64,000 nt of DNA from Limosilactobacillus fermentum (GTDB lineage Bacteria > Bacillota > Bacilli > Lactobacillales > Lactobacillaceae): the NCBI RefSeq assembly GCF_013394085.1, contig NZ_CP040910.1, positions 444,546-508,545 of the forward strand, read 5' to 3'. Of this stretch, positions 54,329-63,949 are shown piece by piece (position 1 is the stretch's first letter; each line of letters starts with the position of its first letter). The notes beneath the pieces are model-generated. The model saw nothing but the letters and a program-made list of their open reading frames with translations, had not been told where the DNA came from and searched no databases. The position numbers and the translations under genes were made by a program.

Positions 54329-55018
54329 GTGAAACAGTTAATCAACAATGATTGGTGGCCGGTGTTAAAACCACAGTTTGAAACGGCCAACTACCAGCAA
54401 TTGCATAATTTCTTGGTGGATGAATATGGCCACCAGCAGGTCTACCCCGAGATGCACCACATCTTTGAGGCCTTTAATTGGACCCCCTTTTCGAAGGTCA
54501 AAGTGGTTATTTTGGGGCAGGACCCGTATCACGGACCGGGGCAGGCCCACGGGTGTTCCTTTTCGGTTTTACCGGGAGTGGCGGTACCGCCGTCCTTGCA
54601 GAATATTTATAAGGAACTCCAAGCCGATTTGGGGTGCCCGCCCGTCAAGCATGGCTACCTCAGGTCCTGGGCCGAGCAGGGTGTTTTACTGCTAAACTCG
54701 GTTCTGACGGTGCGGGCTGGCCAGGCTTACTCCCACCAAGGGCACGGCTGGGAACAGCTAACCGACGCGGCGATCGTCGCCCTGTCTAAACGGCCGACCC
54801 CGGTGGTCTTCATCTTATGGGGGCGGGCGGCCCGGGATAAGAAGCGTTTGATTGACCTAAAGCGCAACTTCGTGGTGGAATCGGCGCACCCGAGTCCCCT
54901 GTCGGCCTACCGGGGCTTCTTTGGTTCGCGGCCGTTTTCAAAGACCAATCAGTTTTTGGAGATGACCGGCCAAGCCCCAATTAACTGGCAACTGCCGTCG
55001 ACTGTCGACCACCTGTAG
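54329..55018 (+). CDS. ung: Uracil-DNA glycosylase
   Basis: Ung removes uracil from DNA to start base-excision repair. The 229-residue family 1 enzyme has the water-activating motif [13 protein letters not shown] (Asp near 65), [12 protein letters not shown], and the C-terminal DNA-intercalation loop [21 protein letters not shown] at 54317-54320 fits the GTG at 54329 better than the in-frame GTG at 54320. pta follows 32 bases later without a clear terminator, a pairing seen in other lactobacilli. Confidence 0.96.
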   Translation: MKQLINNDWWPVLKPQFETANYQQLHNFLVDEYGHQQVYPEMHHIFEAFNWTPFSKVKVVILGQDPYHGPGQAHGCSFSVLPGVAVPPSLQNIYKELQADLGCPPVKHGYLRSWAEQGVLLLNSVLTVRAGQAYSHQGHGWEQLTDAAIVALSKRPTPVVFILWGRAARDKKRLIDLKRNFVVESAHPSPLSAYRGFFGSRPFSKTNQFLEMTGQAPINWQLPSTVDHL

Positions 55019-55050
55019 TATTTGGTACATTTAGAACGGAGGAACATCGA

Positions 55051-56025
55051 ATGGACATTTTTGAAAAGTTAGCTGACCAACTGCGCGGCCAAGATAAGAC
55101 GATCGTTTTCCCGGAAGGTGAGGACCCACGTGTGTTAGGGGCAGCAATTCGCCTGAAGAAGGATCAATTGGTTGAACCAGTGGTGCTTGGTAACCAAGAG
55201 GCCGTTGAAAAGGTCGCTGGGGAAAATGGGTTCGACCTGACTGGCCTGCAAATTCTTGATCCGGCAACTTACCCAGCCGAAGACAAGCAAGCAATGCACG
55301 ATGCCCTATTGGAACGCCGAAACGGGAAGAACACACCGGAACAAGTGGACCAAATGCTGGAAGACATTTCCTACTTTGCTACGATGCTAGTTTACATGGG
55401 TAAGGTTGATGGAATGGTTTCCGGGGCGGTTCACGCAACTGGGGATACCGTTCGCCCAGCCCTTCAAATTATCAAGACTAAGCCAGGTTCCCACCGGATT
55501 TCCGGTGCCTTCATCATGCAAAAGGGTGAGGAACGTTACGTCTTTGCTGATTGTGCCATCAACATTGAATTAGACGCGCCAACGATGGCCGAGGTGGCTA
55601 GCCAATCCGCTGAAACGGCCAAGCTGTTTGGGATTGACCCTAAGGTAGCCATGTTAAGCTTCTCCACCAAGGGCTCAGCCAAGGGGGACATGGTTACCAA
55701 GGTCGCTGAAGCCACTAAGCTAGCCAAGGAAGCCAACCCGGACCTTGCTATCGATGGGGAACTGCAATTTGACGCTGCCTTCGTTCCATCAGTTGGGGAA
55801 CTAAAGGCCCCTGGTTCAGACGTTGCTGGCCACGCTAACGTATTCATCTTCCCGAGTCTAGAAGCCGGGAACATTGGCTACAAGATTGCCCAACGGTTCG
55901 GCGGCTTTGAAGCCATCGGTCCAGTTTTGCAAGGATTAAACGCCCCGGTGGCTGACCTATCCCGGGGAACGGACGAAGAAGCAGTTTACAAGGTGGCCTT
56001 GATTACGGCCGCCCAGGCACTTTAA
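55051..56025 (+). CDS. pta: Phosphate acetyltransferase
   Basis: Pta interconverts acetyl-CoA and acetyl phosphate, supporting acetate/ethanol branches of heterofermentation. The 324-residue protein is the short single-domain type (as EutD/Pta of Gram-positives), with FPEGEDPRVLGAAIRL at the start, GMVSGAVHATGDTVRPALQIIKT, and SFSTKGSAKGDMVTKV and FIFPSLEAGNIGYKIAQRFGGFEAIGPVLQGL near the end. GGAGG precedes the ATG. tsaE starts eight bases after the stop, so the two share a transcript. Confidence 0.96.
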   Translation: MDIFEKLADQLRGQDKTIVFPEGEDPRVLGAAIRLKKDQLVEPVVLGNQEAVEKVAGENGFDLTGLQILDPATYPAEDKQAMHDALLERRNGKNTPEQVDQMLEDISYFATMLVYMGKVDGMVSGAVHATGDTVRPALQIIKTKPGSHRISGAFIMQKGEERYVFADCAINIELDAPTMAEVASQSAETAKLFGIDPKVAMLSFSTKGSAKGDMVTKVAEATKLAKEANPDLAIDGELQFDAAFVPSVGELKAPGSDVAGHANVFIFPSLEAGNIGYKIAQRFGGFEAIGPVLQGLNAPVADLSRGTDEEAVYKVALITAAQAL

Positions 56026-56033
56026 GGATCACC

Positions 56034-56486
56034 ATGAAGCAATTTACCTTTAATACTCCAGAACAAACAAAAGAACTCGGCCAAATAATCGCGTCGGGGT
56101 TGCGGGCCGGGGACGTGCTCGTTTTAAACGGCGACCTCGGGGCCGGGAAAACCACTTTCACCAAGGGGCTGGCCAAGGGCTTAGGCATCGATGAGGTGAT
56201 TAAAAGCCCCACCTTTACCATTATTCGTGAATACCAAGGGGGGCGGCTACCGCTTTACCACATGGACGTCTACCGGCTGGAAAACGGCGGGGCAGAGGAC
56301 CTGGGTTTGGATGAATACTTTGACGGTGATGGGGTTAGCGTGGTGGAGTGGGCCCAATTTGCGGCTGACGAATTACCAGCTGATTACCTAGCCCTAACCT
56401 TTACGCGCACCGATCAAGATAACCAACGGAAAGTACAGTTAGACCCCCATGGCGAACACTTTACTTCCCTAGTGGAGGCGTTGTAA
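56034..56486 (+). CDS. tsaE: tRNA threonylcarbamoyladenosine biosynthesis ATPase TsaE
   Basis: TsaE is the small ATPase that with TsaB and TsaD makes t6A37 on ANN-decoding tRNAs. The 150-residue protein has Walker A NGDLGAGKTTFTKGLAKGLG, the SPTFTI switch, and HMDVYRLE and VEWAQF motifs. Length is typical. It starts eight bases after pta, and its TAA overlaps the next ATG by one base. tsaB or tsaD do not follow here, a GNAT gene does instead. Confidence 0.95.
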   Translation: MKQFTFNTPEQTKELGQIIASGLRAGDVLVLNGDLGAGKTTFTKGLAKGLGIDEVIKSPTFTIIREYQGGRLPLYHMDVYRLENGGAEDLGLDEYFDGDGVSVVEWAQFAADELPADYLALTFTRTDQDNQRKVQLDPHGEHFTSLVEAL

Positions 56487-57001
56487 TGGCAGACGAAACG
56501 GTATCCCTACGTGAAGCTAAGCCGACCGATGCGGCCGCGCTGTTAGCCCTGTTAACACAGTTACAAACGGAAACCAACGCGATTGTCTACAGTGACCTAG
56601 CGAACATGACGGTCGAACGTGAGGCCCAAAACCTTGCCCAGATCGCCCGCTCTAACACTGGGATCATTCTGGTGGCCACTTACCAAGGTAAGTTAATCGG
56701 CTTGGCCACCGTGATGCGCATAGAAGGAGACGCGAACGCCGGCGAACTAGGCTTAGCGGTCCTCAAGGATTACTGGCACAACGGAATTGGCTCATTGCTA
56801 CTTGACGAGGCCCTCTATTGGTTTGTAAATTTTGCCCAGCTAGATCACCTGGTGCTGGACGTTTACAAGAGTAATAACCGGGCTCGCCGGCTTTATCAAC
56901 ACTACGGCTTTGTCGAGGTGGCGGAGTGCACCATCAAGGACAGTGATGGCCATGACCAGCCGGCTGTTTCAATGGAGTATCAAGGAATTGAGGAATTGTG
57001 A
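56486..57001 (+). CDS. GNAT-family N-acetyltransferase
   Basis: A 171-residue acetyl-CoA-dependent GNAT. The acetyl-CoA loop appears in VLKDYWHNGIGSLLLDEAL (near 95-115), with GLATVMRIEG before it and DVYKSNNRARRLYQHYGFVEV after it. The last part resembles RimI/RimJ-type or small-molecule acetyltransferases; the substrate is unknown. The ATG overlaps the tsaE stop, so translation is coupled. In many Firmicutes tsaE-linked GNATs are RimI, but the C-terminal half here is closer to the general GNATs in pattern; treat as GNAT only. Confidence 0.85.
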   Translation: MADETVSLREAKPTDAAALLALLTQLQTETNAIVYSDLANMTVEREAQNLAQIARSNTGIILVATYQGKLIGLATVMRIEGDANAGELGLAVLKDYWHNGIGSLLLDEALYWFVNFAQLDHLVLDVYKSNNRARRLYQHYGFVEVAECTIKDSDGHDQPAVSMEYQGIEEL

Positions 57002-57013
57002 TTCCGTAAACGC

Positions 57014-57053
57014 TAAGAGGCTGGGAGAAAACCGTGTTTTCTCCCAGCCTCTT
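57014..57053. terminator. Bidirectional terminator between the GNAT gene and the exonuclease
   Basis: AAGAGGCTGGGAGAAAAC and GTTTTCTCCCAGCCTCTT form a perfect hairpin, the fullest version of the group 1 terminator. Confidence 0.93.
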
Positions 57054-57059
57054 GCTGTA

Positions 57060-57125
57060 TTTGTAAGTGTTAAACTGAAGCCGACCCTTACCCTAGCTTA
57101 GTCGTCCACGTCACCTAATTACGAC
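57060..57125 (-). repeat. Intergenic hairpin element, copy I (remnant)
   Basis: TGTAAGTGTTAAACTGAAG matches the GAATGTTAGACAGAAA flank, and CCCTAGCTTAGTC.T plus TACGACC match the right inner arm of other copies. It lies between the minus-strand exonuclease stop and the terminator at 57014-57053. Confidence 0.6.
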
Positions 57126-57130
57126 CTTTC

Positions 57131-57670
57131 TTAGCGGTTGACCACCCGAACGAAGGGTCTAAGTGGCGCCGTACCAAAGTGATTAGCCTGGTACAAAAGG
57201 ATGTTGGCGCAGGCGTGGGCGTCGTCTAAGGCATTATGGTGGTGATGTAGGTCGATATTGAGCTGGTCACAGATTGTATTGAGCTTGTGGTTGGGAAACG
57301 CCGGGAACAGCTGGCGGCTGGTCTTTAAGGTGTCTAGCGTCTGGTAGACCGGGGGCTCAATTTCAAAGTGGAGCAGGGTATTTTTCAAAACGCTGTTGTC
57401 AAAGGTGGCGTTGTGGGCAATCACGAGCTTATCGGGCGTGAAGAATTCTTGGATGTGCTCCCACACCTCCGGAAAGGTAGGGGCGTCTTTTACATCGCGC
57501 TCGTGGATCCCGTGAACCTGGGTGTTACGCCAAAAAAAGGGCGTTTGTGGGTTAATTAAGGTATAAAACTCATCTTGGATCTGACTGTTACGAACGATGG
57601 TGATAGCCAGTGAACAAGCCGAAAAACGTTTCGCACTAGCCGTTTCAAAGTCCATGGCGATAAAGTTCAC
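57131..57670 (-). CDS. DnaQ-like DEDDh 3'-5' exonuclease
   Basis: A 179-residue single-domain exonuclease. It has the first motif FIAMDFETA (Asp/Glu near 6-8), HGIHERDVKDAPTF, the second IAHNATFDNSVL (Asp near 94), and the third HHNALDDAHACANI (His and Asp near 155-160), a full DEDDh set as in the PolIII epsilon subunit. AAAGGAGGC fits a GTG start (57668-57670, minus) at MNFIAMDFE; a longer in-frame reading runs back through this leader. It may proofread or degrade DNA; partners are unknown. Confidence 0.88.
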   Translation of the reverse strand: MNFIAMDFETASAKRFSACSLAITIVRNSQIQDEFYTLINPQTPFFWRNTQVHGIHERDVKDAPTFPEVWEHIQEFFTPDKLVIAHNATFDNSVLKNTLLHFEIEPPVYQTLDTLKTSRQLFPAFPNHKLNTICDQLNIDLHHHHNALDDAHACANILLYQANHFGTAPLRPFVRVVNR

Positions 57671-57753
57671 GAACAAGCCTCCTTTCATTGCTGACTTCAT
57701 TTTAAGTGATGGTTGCCGGATTGGCAAACGAACAAGAATCTTGGGGGAGTAAA

Positions 57754-57762
57754 TGCTATAAT
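57754..57762 (+). promoter_or_regulatory. Extended -10 promoter of murB
   Basis: TGCTATAAT, a consensus extended -10, lies 35 bases before the murB ATG. Confidence 0.65.
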
Positions 57763-57797
57763 TGGCAAAGTGATATCAAAAAGAAGGGATCTTGCAG

Positions 57798-58694
57798 ATG
57801 GAAAACTTGATAACCACCTTTCCAGAAATTGAAATTAAAGAACACGAGCCCCTGGCTCACTACACCAACACCAAAACCGGAGGCCCAGCGGACTGGCTGG
57901 CCTTTCCGGTCGACGTGGCCCAAGTTCAGCAATTAGTTGACTACTGCCACCAAACGGGGTTAGCGCTAACGGTGATTGGTAATGCCTCTAACTTAATCGT
58001 CCGAGACGGCGGGATTGAGGGGTTAGTGATGATCCTGACCCGGATGCAAACGGTTAAGGTTGAAGGCACGATGGTAACAGCGGCCGCCGGGGCTTCTTAC
58101 ATCGAAGTAACCAAGATCGCTAGGGATCATTCCCTGACCGGTTTAGAATTTGCGGCCGGGATCCCGGGGTCGATTGGTGGGGCCATTTTCATGAACGCCG
58201 GGGCCTACGGTGGGGAAACTAAGACCGTTGTCGATCACGTTACCGTTATGGAACGCGACGGCCAAATCCACCAGCTATCAAACGAAGAAATGGACTTTGG
58301 CTACCGCCACTCCGCCGTTCAAGCAAGCGGGGCGATCGTTTTAGACGCCACCTTTGCCCTTAAGTTGGGGGACCAAAATGCCATTACGGCCCAAATGGAG
58401 GATTTAAACGCCCGCCGTGCGGCTAAGCAGCCGCTTGAGCTCCCTTCCTGTGGTTCCGTGTTTAAGCGGCCAACGGGCTACTTCGCCGGCAAGCTAATTC
58501 ACGATGCAGGCCTGCAGGGTTACACGTCTGGTGGGGCGCAAGTGTCCACCAAGCACGCCGGTTTTATCGTCAACGTTAACCACGGCACGGCCACTGACTA
58601 CTTAAACGTTATTCACCACGTTCAGGAAACTGTGCAAGAAAAGTTTGGTGTCCAACTGGAGACTGAGGTGCGCATTATCGGTCGGCAAAGCTAG
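57798..58694 (+). CDS. murB: UDP-N-acetylenolpyruvoylglucosamine reductase
   Basis: MurB reduces enolpyruvyl-UDP-GlcNAc to UDP-MurNAc with NADPH and FAD in peptidoglycan precursor synthesis. The 298-residue protein has [14 protein letters not shown], the FAD loop [34 protein letters not shown], and the catalytic serine region [20 protein letters not shown]. The ATG at 57798 follows AAGAAGGG; an upstream in-frame TTG (57792) is close to that leader. cdaA starts 14 bases after the stop, so murB-cdaA-cdaR-glmM are likely one transcript, all tied to the cell wall. Confidence 0.97.
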   Translation: MENLITTFPEIEIKEHEPLAHYTNTKTGGPADWLAFPVDVAQVQQLVDYCHQTGLALTVIGNASNLIVRDGGIEGLVMILTRMQTVKVEGTMVTAAAGASYIEVTKIARDHSLTGLEFAAGIPGSIGGAIFMNAGAYGGETKTVVDHVTVMERDGQIHQLSNEEMDFGYRHSAVQASGAIVLDATFALKLGDQNAITAQMEDLNARRAAKQPLELPSCGSVFKRPTGYFAGKLIHDAGLQGYTSGGAQVSTKHAGFIVNVNHGTATDYLNVIHHVQETVQEKFGVQLETEVRIIGRQS

Positions 58695-58708
58695 CGGGGG
58701 TGGTTATG

Positions 58709-59551
58709 ATGACCTATTTGGCGGCACTCTTAACGTGGCGCAACTTCATTAATTTAATCGACATCCTGGTAATTTGGTTTTTAATTTACGAGTTGATGAT
58801 TCTGGTTCGGGGGACCCGAGCCGTCCAGCTATTTAAGGGAATCATCATTATCATTGTGGTAAAGCTGATCTCTTGGTACATTGGGCTGACCACTGTGTCG
58901 TGGGTGATGGACCAGATCATCAACTGGGGGGTTATCGCCATGGTGGTGATCTTCCAACCAGAAATCAGGCGTGGCTTGGAACACCTCGGGCGGGGGACCA
59001 TGTTTACCCGTACCAAAACCGAAAACGAGGAAGAAGAAGCCCTGATTACCCAACTCGATCAGGCAATTCAATACATGTCCAAGCGCCGGATCGGGGCTTT
59101 AATTGCCATCGAAATGGATACCGGGCTAGAGGAATACATTGAAACCGGGATTCCACTGGATGCGGAAGTGACCGGGGCCCTTTTAATCAATACCTTCATC
59201 CCCAACACCCCGCTTCACGACGGGGCGGTGATCATCAAGGGCGGCCGGATTGCCGTGGCCGCCGCTTACCTACCGCTGTCGGATTCCAAGTTAATCCCAA
59301 AGGAACTGGGGACCCGCCACCGGGCCGCCGTGGGTATTTCGGAGGTGACAGACGCCCTGACGATTGTAATTTCTGAAGAGACTGGGGGTGTTTCGATCAC
59401 TAAGGATAACGAATTGATCCGGGACATGACCCAAGAAAATTACCTCAAATTCTTGCGGGCCCACCTTTATAAAAAGGAGAGCACCGATCAGAATAAGCTT
59501 TTGGACCGGCTGGTAAACCCGTTCCGGAAGGGAGGACGTCATGAAAAATAA
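58709..59551 (+). CDS. cdaA: Diadenylate cyclase CdaA
   Basis: CdaA makes the second messenger c-di-AMP from two ATP at the membrane. The 280-residue protein has three N-terminal hydrophobic helices (about 5-85), then the DAC domain with PLHDGAVIIKGG (DGA motif, near 168) and GTRHRAAVGISEV (RHR motif near 200). GGGGG upstream fits the ATG at 58709; ATG 58706 is nearly equivalent. cdaR overlaps its end by 11 bases and glmM follows, the conserved cdaA-cdaR-glmM operon. c-di-AMP inhibits KimA, encoded at 3138, and controls osmolyte balance. Confidence 0.96.
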   Translation: MTYLAALLTWRNFINLIDILVIWFLIYELMILVRGTRAVQLFKGIIIIIVVKLISWYIGLTTVSWVMDQIINWGVIAMVVIFQPEIRRGLEHLGRGTMFTRTKTENEEEEALITQLDQAIQYMSKRRIGALIAIEMDTGLEEYIETGIPLDAEVTGALLINTFIPNTPLHDGAVIIKGGRIAVAAAYLPLSDSKLIPKELGTRHRAAVGISEVTDALTIVISEETGGVSITKDNELIRDMTQENYLKFLRAHLYKKESTDQNKLLDRLVNPFRKGGRHEK

Positions 59552-60419
59552 CGATAATAGCTTCTTCAGTCGTCCGTGGGTGATGCGCGGGATGTCACTC
59601 GTCTTGGCCCTGTTCATGTTCTTTTACGTCAACGGCTCCTTTTTGCGTCAAACCACTCGCCAGGGTAATCAATCGGCCCTGATGTCAGACAAGTCCCAAA
59701 CCATTAAGGTCCCCTTGCAGGTCTCCATTGATAGCAAGCGCTACGTGGTAACTGGCTACCCGCAGTACGTCAAGATTAAGCTGACCGGGCCATCCGCTTT
59801 GGTAACCACCACCGTCAACACCCAAAACTTTAAGGTTTACGCTGACCTCAGTGACCTGGGGACCGGTCAGCACCGGGTTAAGTTGAAGGTGTCGGGATTA
59901 AATTCCGAGCTGACTTCCAGCATCGATCCGGAAACGATCACGGTCAACATCCAATCGAAAAAGACGATCACGGCACCGGTCAGCGTTCAATTGAGTAGCA
60001 AGACCGTTGCCGATGGCTACGAGGTTGGGACGGCCAAGTCTTCAATGGCCAACGTCCAGGTTTCCGGGGCCAGGAGCGAGGTTGCTAAGGTTGCCAAGGT
60101 GGTAGCCTTTGTTAACGTGCCCCACACGGCGACGGCCACCTTCACGCGGCAGGTAACCTTACAGGCCGTGGATAAGAACGGCCAAACCTTAAACGTGGTC
60201 GTGACGCCGGATACCCTATCCGTAACGGTACCGATCACAAGCACTAAATCGTCATCGTCAAGTGATAGTGGCTCAACGTCTGGCTCCTCAAGCAGCAGTT
60301 CGGGTTCGTCAGACACCGAAACCAGTTCAGCCACATCGAGTCGTCAATCATCGGCGAGCTCCCAAACGGAGACAAGGAGCTCCAGTAGTCAATCAGCTAG
60401 CAGTTCAGCGAGCAACTAG
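59541..60419 (+). CDS. cdaR: CdaA regulator CdaR (YbbR-domain protein)
   Basis: CdaR modulates CdaA activity from the outer face of the membrane. The 292-residue protein has a single N-terminal transmembrane anchor (about 14-32), then YbbR repeats (for example VDSKRYVVTGYPQYVKIKLTGPSALV and TITAPVSVQLSSKTVADGYEV), and a long Ser-rich C-terminal tail (about 235-292, mostly Ser/Thr) that looks disordered and exported. The ATG overlaps cdaA by 11 bases. The Ser tail is longer than in many homologues. Confidence 0.92.
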   Translation: MKNNDNSFFSRPWVMRGMSLVLALFMFFYVNGSFLRQTTRQGNQSALMSDKSQTIKVPLQVSIDSKRYVVTGYPQYVKIKLTGPSALVTTTVNTQNFKVYADLSDLGTGQHRVKLKVSGLNSELTSSIDPETITVNIQSKKTITAPVSVQLSSKTVADGYEVGTAKSSMANVQVSGARSEVAKVAKVVAFVNVPHTATATFTRQVTLQAVDKNGQTLNVVVTPDTLSVTVPITSTKSSSSSDSGSTSGSSSSSSGSSDTETSSATSSRQSSASSQTETRSSSSQSASSSASN

Positions 60420-60458
60420 TAGTCAAGAAATTAAGCAGGGAAGAAACGAGGAAGAATC

Positions 60459-61817
60459 ATGAAGTTAAAGTATTTTGGAACTGACGGTGTGCGTGGCGTT
60501 GCCAACCGGGATCTGAGTCCGGAACTAGCCTTTCGGGTTGGCCGGGCTGGGGGATATGTGTTAACCCGTCACTCCCAACGTAAGCGCCCACAAGTGCTGG
60601 TTTCACGCGATACGCGAATTTCTGGGGAAATGCTGGAAAACGCCCTGGTGGCCGGGCTCTTGTCCGTCGGAATTGAGGTATTTCGCTTAGGGGTGGTGAC
60701 CACGCCGGGAGTGGCTTACCTGGTACGGGCCCAAGAAGCGGACGCTGGGGTGATGATCACGGCCAGCCACAACCCGATTCAGTACAACGGGATTAAGTAC
60801 TTTGGTGGTGACGGATTTAAACTCTCCGACGAGCTGGAGTACGAAATTGAACAGCTCTTGGACGCCGAAGAAGACACCCTCCCACGGCCGAGTGACGATG
60901 GCTTGGGGACGGTGGAAGACTACCGCGAGGGGGCGTTGAAGTACACTTCCTTTTTGGAGCAGACCATTTCAACCGATCTGGACGGCTTAAAGGTGGTTAT
61001 CGACGGGGCCAACGGGGCAACGTCATCGTTTATCGCCAACCTTTTTGCCGACGTTAACGCCGATTTCATTCCGCTGCACGTGTCACCAAATGGCTTGAAC
61101 ACCAACCTTAATTGTGGTTCCACCCACCCAGCGGACCTCCAAAAGGCCGTGGTGGAAAACCAGGCCGACCTGGGGATTGCCTTTGACGGTGATGGGGACC
61201 GTTGTATCGCCGTTGACAACGAGGGGAACCTGGTCGACGGTGATAAGATTATGTACATCTGTGGTAAGAGCATGGAAGCTAACGGGCGTTTGAAAAAAGA
61301 CACCGTGGTGACAACCGTCATGTCTAACTTAGGAATGTACAAGGCCTTAGAAAGTCACGGTATGAAGAGCGTTAAGACTAAGGTTGGGGACCGTTACGTG
61401 GTCGAAGAAATGTTAAAGAACGGCTATAACCTCGGGGGGGAACAGTCCGGTCACATCATCTTCTTGGATCACAACACGACCGGGGACGGCATGCTAACCG
61501 CTTTACAATTGTTGCAGGTGGTTAAGACCAGTGGTAAGAGCCTCAAGGAGTTGGCCGCAGACGTCGTGACCTACCCACAGGAGTTAGTAAATATCACGGT
61601 TGAAGATAAAGAAGCGGCCCTAAACAACCAAGAATTGAAGAACGCCATTGCCAAAGTGGAAGAAAAGATGGCCGGCGACGGTCGAATCTTGGTACGGCCG
61701 AGCGGGACGGAACCGCTGCTACGGATCATGGCCGAAGCCCCGACTAAGGAACTCGTTCACGCTTACGTCAGTCAAATTGCCGACGTGGCTCGGCAAGTCT
61801 TGCCAGGGGCGAAGTAA
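60459..61817 (+). CDS. glmM: Phosphoglucosamine mutase
   Basis: GlmM converts glucosamine 6-phosphate to glucosamine 1-phosphate for UDP-GlcNAc synthesis. The 452-residue protein has the start [17 protein letters not shown], the phosphoserine loop [17 protein letters not shown] (Ser103), the metal loop [24 protein letters not shown] and the phosphate loop [22 protein letters not shown] precedes the ATG. It ends the cdaA-cdaR-glmM operon and is followed, after a terminator, by its pathway partner glmS. In other bacteria GlmM binds CdaA and inhibits it. Confidence 0.98.
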   Translation: MKLKYFGTDGVRGVANRDLSPELAFRVGRAGGYVLTRHSQRKRPQVLVSRDTRISGEMLENALVAGLLSVGIEVFRLGVVTTPGVAYLVRAQEADAGVMITASHNPIQYNGIKYFGGDGFKLSDELEYEIEQLLDAEEDTLPRPSDDGLGTVEDYREGALKYTSFLEQTISTDLDGLKVVIDGANGATSSFIANLFADVNADFIPLHVSPNGLNTNLNCGSTHPADLQKAVVENQADLGIAFDGDGDRCIAVDNEGNLVDGDKIMYICGKSMEANGRLKKDTVVTTVMSNLGMYKALESHGMKSVKTKVGDRYVVEEMLKNGYNLGGEQSGHIIFLDHNTTGDGMLTALQLLQVVKTSGKSLKELAADVVTYPQELVNITVEDKEAALNNQELKNAIAKVEEKMAGDGRILVRPSGTEPLLRIMAEAPTKELVHAYVSQIADVARQVLPGAK

Positions 61818-61830
61818 AATTTGTAAAAGG

Positions 61831-61871
61831 ACTGAGAGGCTGGGAAAGTTATTCCCACTCTCAGTCTTTTT
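61831..61871 (+). terminator. glmM terminator
   Basis: ACTGAGA and TCTCAGT, with inner TGGGAA/TTCCCA, form a stable hairpin followed by T4. Confidence 0.88.
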
Positions 61872-61888
61872 AGTTGGGGTGCAAAAAA

Positions 61889-61953
61889 GTCAACCGCTTG
61901 ATAGACCAATTCGGGTACTCTTGGTTGACATTGTTCGCCATTATTATTATGAT
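61889..61953 (+). promoter_or_regulatory. Promoter and inverted repeat of glmS
   Basis: A consensus TTGACA (61925-61930), 17 bases, TATGAT (61948-61953). The arms GTCAACC (61889-61895) and GGTTGAC (61923-61929) form an inverted repeat that overlaps the -35. The expected leader is only about 70 bases, too short for a glmS ribozyme. Confidence 0.8.
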
Positions 61954-62030
61954 ACGTATTGTTAAGAAATTATCTTTTAGCGAGAATTTATCTATACCAA
62001 TTTTAAAGATTAAAGGATGGAATTGCTAAT

Positions 62031-63851
62031 ATGTGTGGAATCGTTGGAATTACCGGTAGCGACCGGTCTGTTGAAATCTTATTAAACGGGCTCAAGAGCC
62101 TGGAATACCGGGGTTACGACTCTGCGGGAATTTACGTTAATGATCAGGCGGGACACGACTACCTCGTTAAGCGTCCGGGGCGGATCAGTAACTTGGAAAG
62201 CGCCTTAACGCCGGATGTTCACGGTTTGGCTGGGATCGGGCACACTCGCTGGGCTACCCACGGGGAACCAAGCGAAGCAAACGCCCACCCACAGTACTCC
62301 ACGGATGAACGCTTCTACTTAGTTCACAACGGGGTGATCGAAAACTACAAGCAACTTAAGGAAGAATACCTGTCAGACGTTGACTTCAAGAGCCAAACCG
62401 ACACCGAAGTCATCGTTCAACTGGTGGATAAGTTCGTGGTTGAATACGAAATGGACACTAAGGCAGCCCTTGTAAAGGTGTTACGGTTGATTTCTGATGA
62501 CTCAGCCTACGCCTTTGTCTTGATTGACAAGCAAGAACCGGACACCCTTTTCGTGGCTAAGAACAAGAGCCCACTTCTGGTAGGGCTGGCCGATGGTTAC
62601 AACATGGTTGGTTCCGATGCCTTTTCAATGATCAAGGAAACTAACCAGTTCATGGAAATCGACGACCACGAGTTGGTGATCGTTAAGCCTGACAACGTAG
62701 CGATCCAAGACTTCGACGGTAATGAAAAGAACCGCAAGCCGTTTACGGTTGATATGGACGCCAATGCCGCTGATAAGGGCGCTTACCCGTTCTACATGTT
62801 AAAAGAAATTGACGAACAACCGGCCGTGATGCGGCGGTTAGTTTCCGAATACCTAGACGCCGACGGTCAACCAATGGTGGAAGAACAAATGCTGGCTGAC
62901 ATTGCTGATGCTGACCACATTTACATCATTGGGGCCGGGACGTCTTACCACGCCGGCTTAGTCGGGGCACGGATGTTTGAAAAGTTCGCCAAGACGCCAA
63001 CGACGGTGCACGTTTCCTCTGAGTTTGCTTACGAACAACCACTACTGTCCGCCAAGCCGTTCTTCATCTTCTTATCCCAGAGTGGGGAAACGGCCGACAG
63101 CCGGGAAGTGTTGGTCAACGTCAATAAGAACCACTGGCCGAGCCTGACGATCACTAACGTCGACAAGTCGACCTTGTCACGGGAAGCCACCTATACGATG
63201 CTCTTGTTTGCTGGCCCTGAAATTGCCGTGGCTTCTACTAAGGCTTACACCGCCCAAATCGCCGTTGAAGCAGTATTGGCTAAGGCCCTGGGTGAATACC
63301 TGAAGAGCGAAGACGCTAAGGACTTCGATTTAAAGCACGAATTGGCCACCGTCGCTAACGGGATGCAAGCAATCACCGATAGCAAGGACAAGCTCGAAGA
63401 AATCGTCAGCCACTACCTTTCCAAGCCGCGTAATGCCTTTTACATTGGACGGGGAGTCGACTGGGCAGTTTCTTTGGAAGCGGCCTTGAAGCTCAAGGAA
63501 ATCTCTTACGTCCAAGCGGAAGGTTTCGCCTCCGGGGAACTTAAGCACGGGACGATTGCCCTGATTGAAAAGGGAACGCCGGTAATCGGAATCATTACCC
63601 AGGACCGGACGGCCGGGTTGACCCGGAGTAACTTAGAAGAAACCCAGGCCCGCGGTGCAAGCATCCTAACGATCGTTTCCCGCCACCTGGCCAAGGAAGA
63701 CGATACGGTGATCTTACCGGACGTGAACCCGTACTTGACGCCGTTACTGTCCGTGGTACCAGCGCAACTGTTGGCCTACTACACCAGTTTGGGGAAGGGC
63801 TTAGACGTCGATAAGCCGCGAAACCTAGCGAAGTCTGTAACCGTTCAATAA
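62031..63851 (+). CDS. glmS: Glutamine-fructose-6-phosphate aminotransferase
   Basis: GlmS makes glucosamine 6-phosphate from fructose 6-phosphate and glutamine, committing carbon to amino sugars. The 606-residue protein has Cys2 (MCGIVGITG), the glutaminase domain with GIGHTRWATHGEPSEANAHPQ and HNGVIENY, and two SIS domains with IGAGTSYHAGLVGARMFEK, SQSGETADSREVL and SLEAALKLKEISYVQAEGFASGELKHG. GGATGGAATTGC lies before the ATG. Firmicutes often carry a GlcN6P-sensing ribozyme in the leader; none is present. YvcK/GlmR and RapZ, possible regulators, are encoded at 36493-38361. Confidence 0.98.
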   Translation: MCGIVGITGSDRSVEILLNGLKSLEYRGYDSAGIYVNDQAGHDYLVKRPGRISNLESALTPDVHGLAGIGHTRWATHGEPSEANAHPQYSTDERFYLVHNGVIENYKQLKEEYLSDVDFKSQTDTEVIVQLVDKFVVEYEMDTKAALVKVLRLISDDSAYAFVLIDKQEPDTLFVAKNKSPLLVGLADGYNMVGSDAFSMIKETNQFMEIDDHELVIVKPDNVAIQDFDGNEKNRKPFTVDMDANAADKGAYPFYMLKEIDEQPAVMRRLVSEYLDADGQPMVEEQMLADIADADHIYIIGAGTSYHAGLVGARMFEKFAKTPTTVHVSSEFAYEQPLLSAKPFFIFLSQSGETADSREVLVNVNKNHWPSLTITNVDKSTLSREATYTMLLFAGPEIAVASTKAYTAQIAVEAVLAKALGEYLKSEDAKDFDLKHELATVANGMQAITDSKDKLEEIVSHYLSKPRNAFYIGRGVDWAVSLEAALKLKEISYVQAEGFASGELKHGTIALIEKGTPVIGIITQDRTAGLTRSNLEETQARGASILTIVSRHLAKEDDTVILPDVNPYLTPLLSVVPAQLLAYYTSLGKGLDVDKPRNLAKSVTVQ

Positions 63852-63863
63852 TTAAATTGATTT

Positions 63864-63895
63864 AGACACTTCTCAGGACCAGAAGTGTCTTTTTC
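63864..63895 (+). terminator. glmS terminator
   Basis: AGACACTTCT and AGAAGTGTCT pair perfectly around CAGGACC, followed by T5. Confidence 0.93.
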
Positions 63896-63949
63896 TTTCT
63901 GAGAATTAGATTAAAATCAGTGTAATGACTTCTTTTTTGCCAGTAAACA

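Noticed and set aside
61960..62030. glmS ribozyme
   Set aside because: The leader is too short and shows no ribozyme core motif upstream of the start codon.
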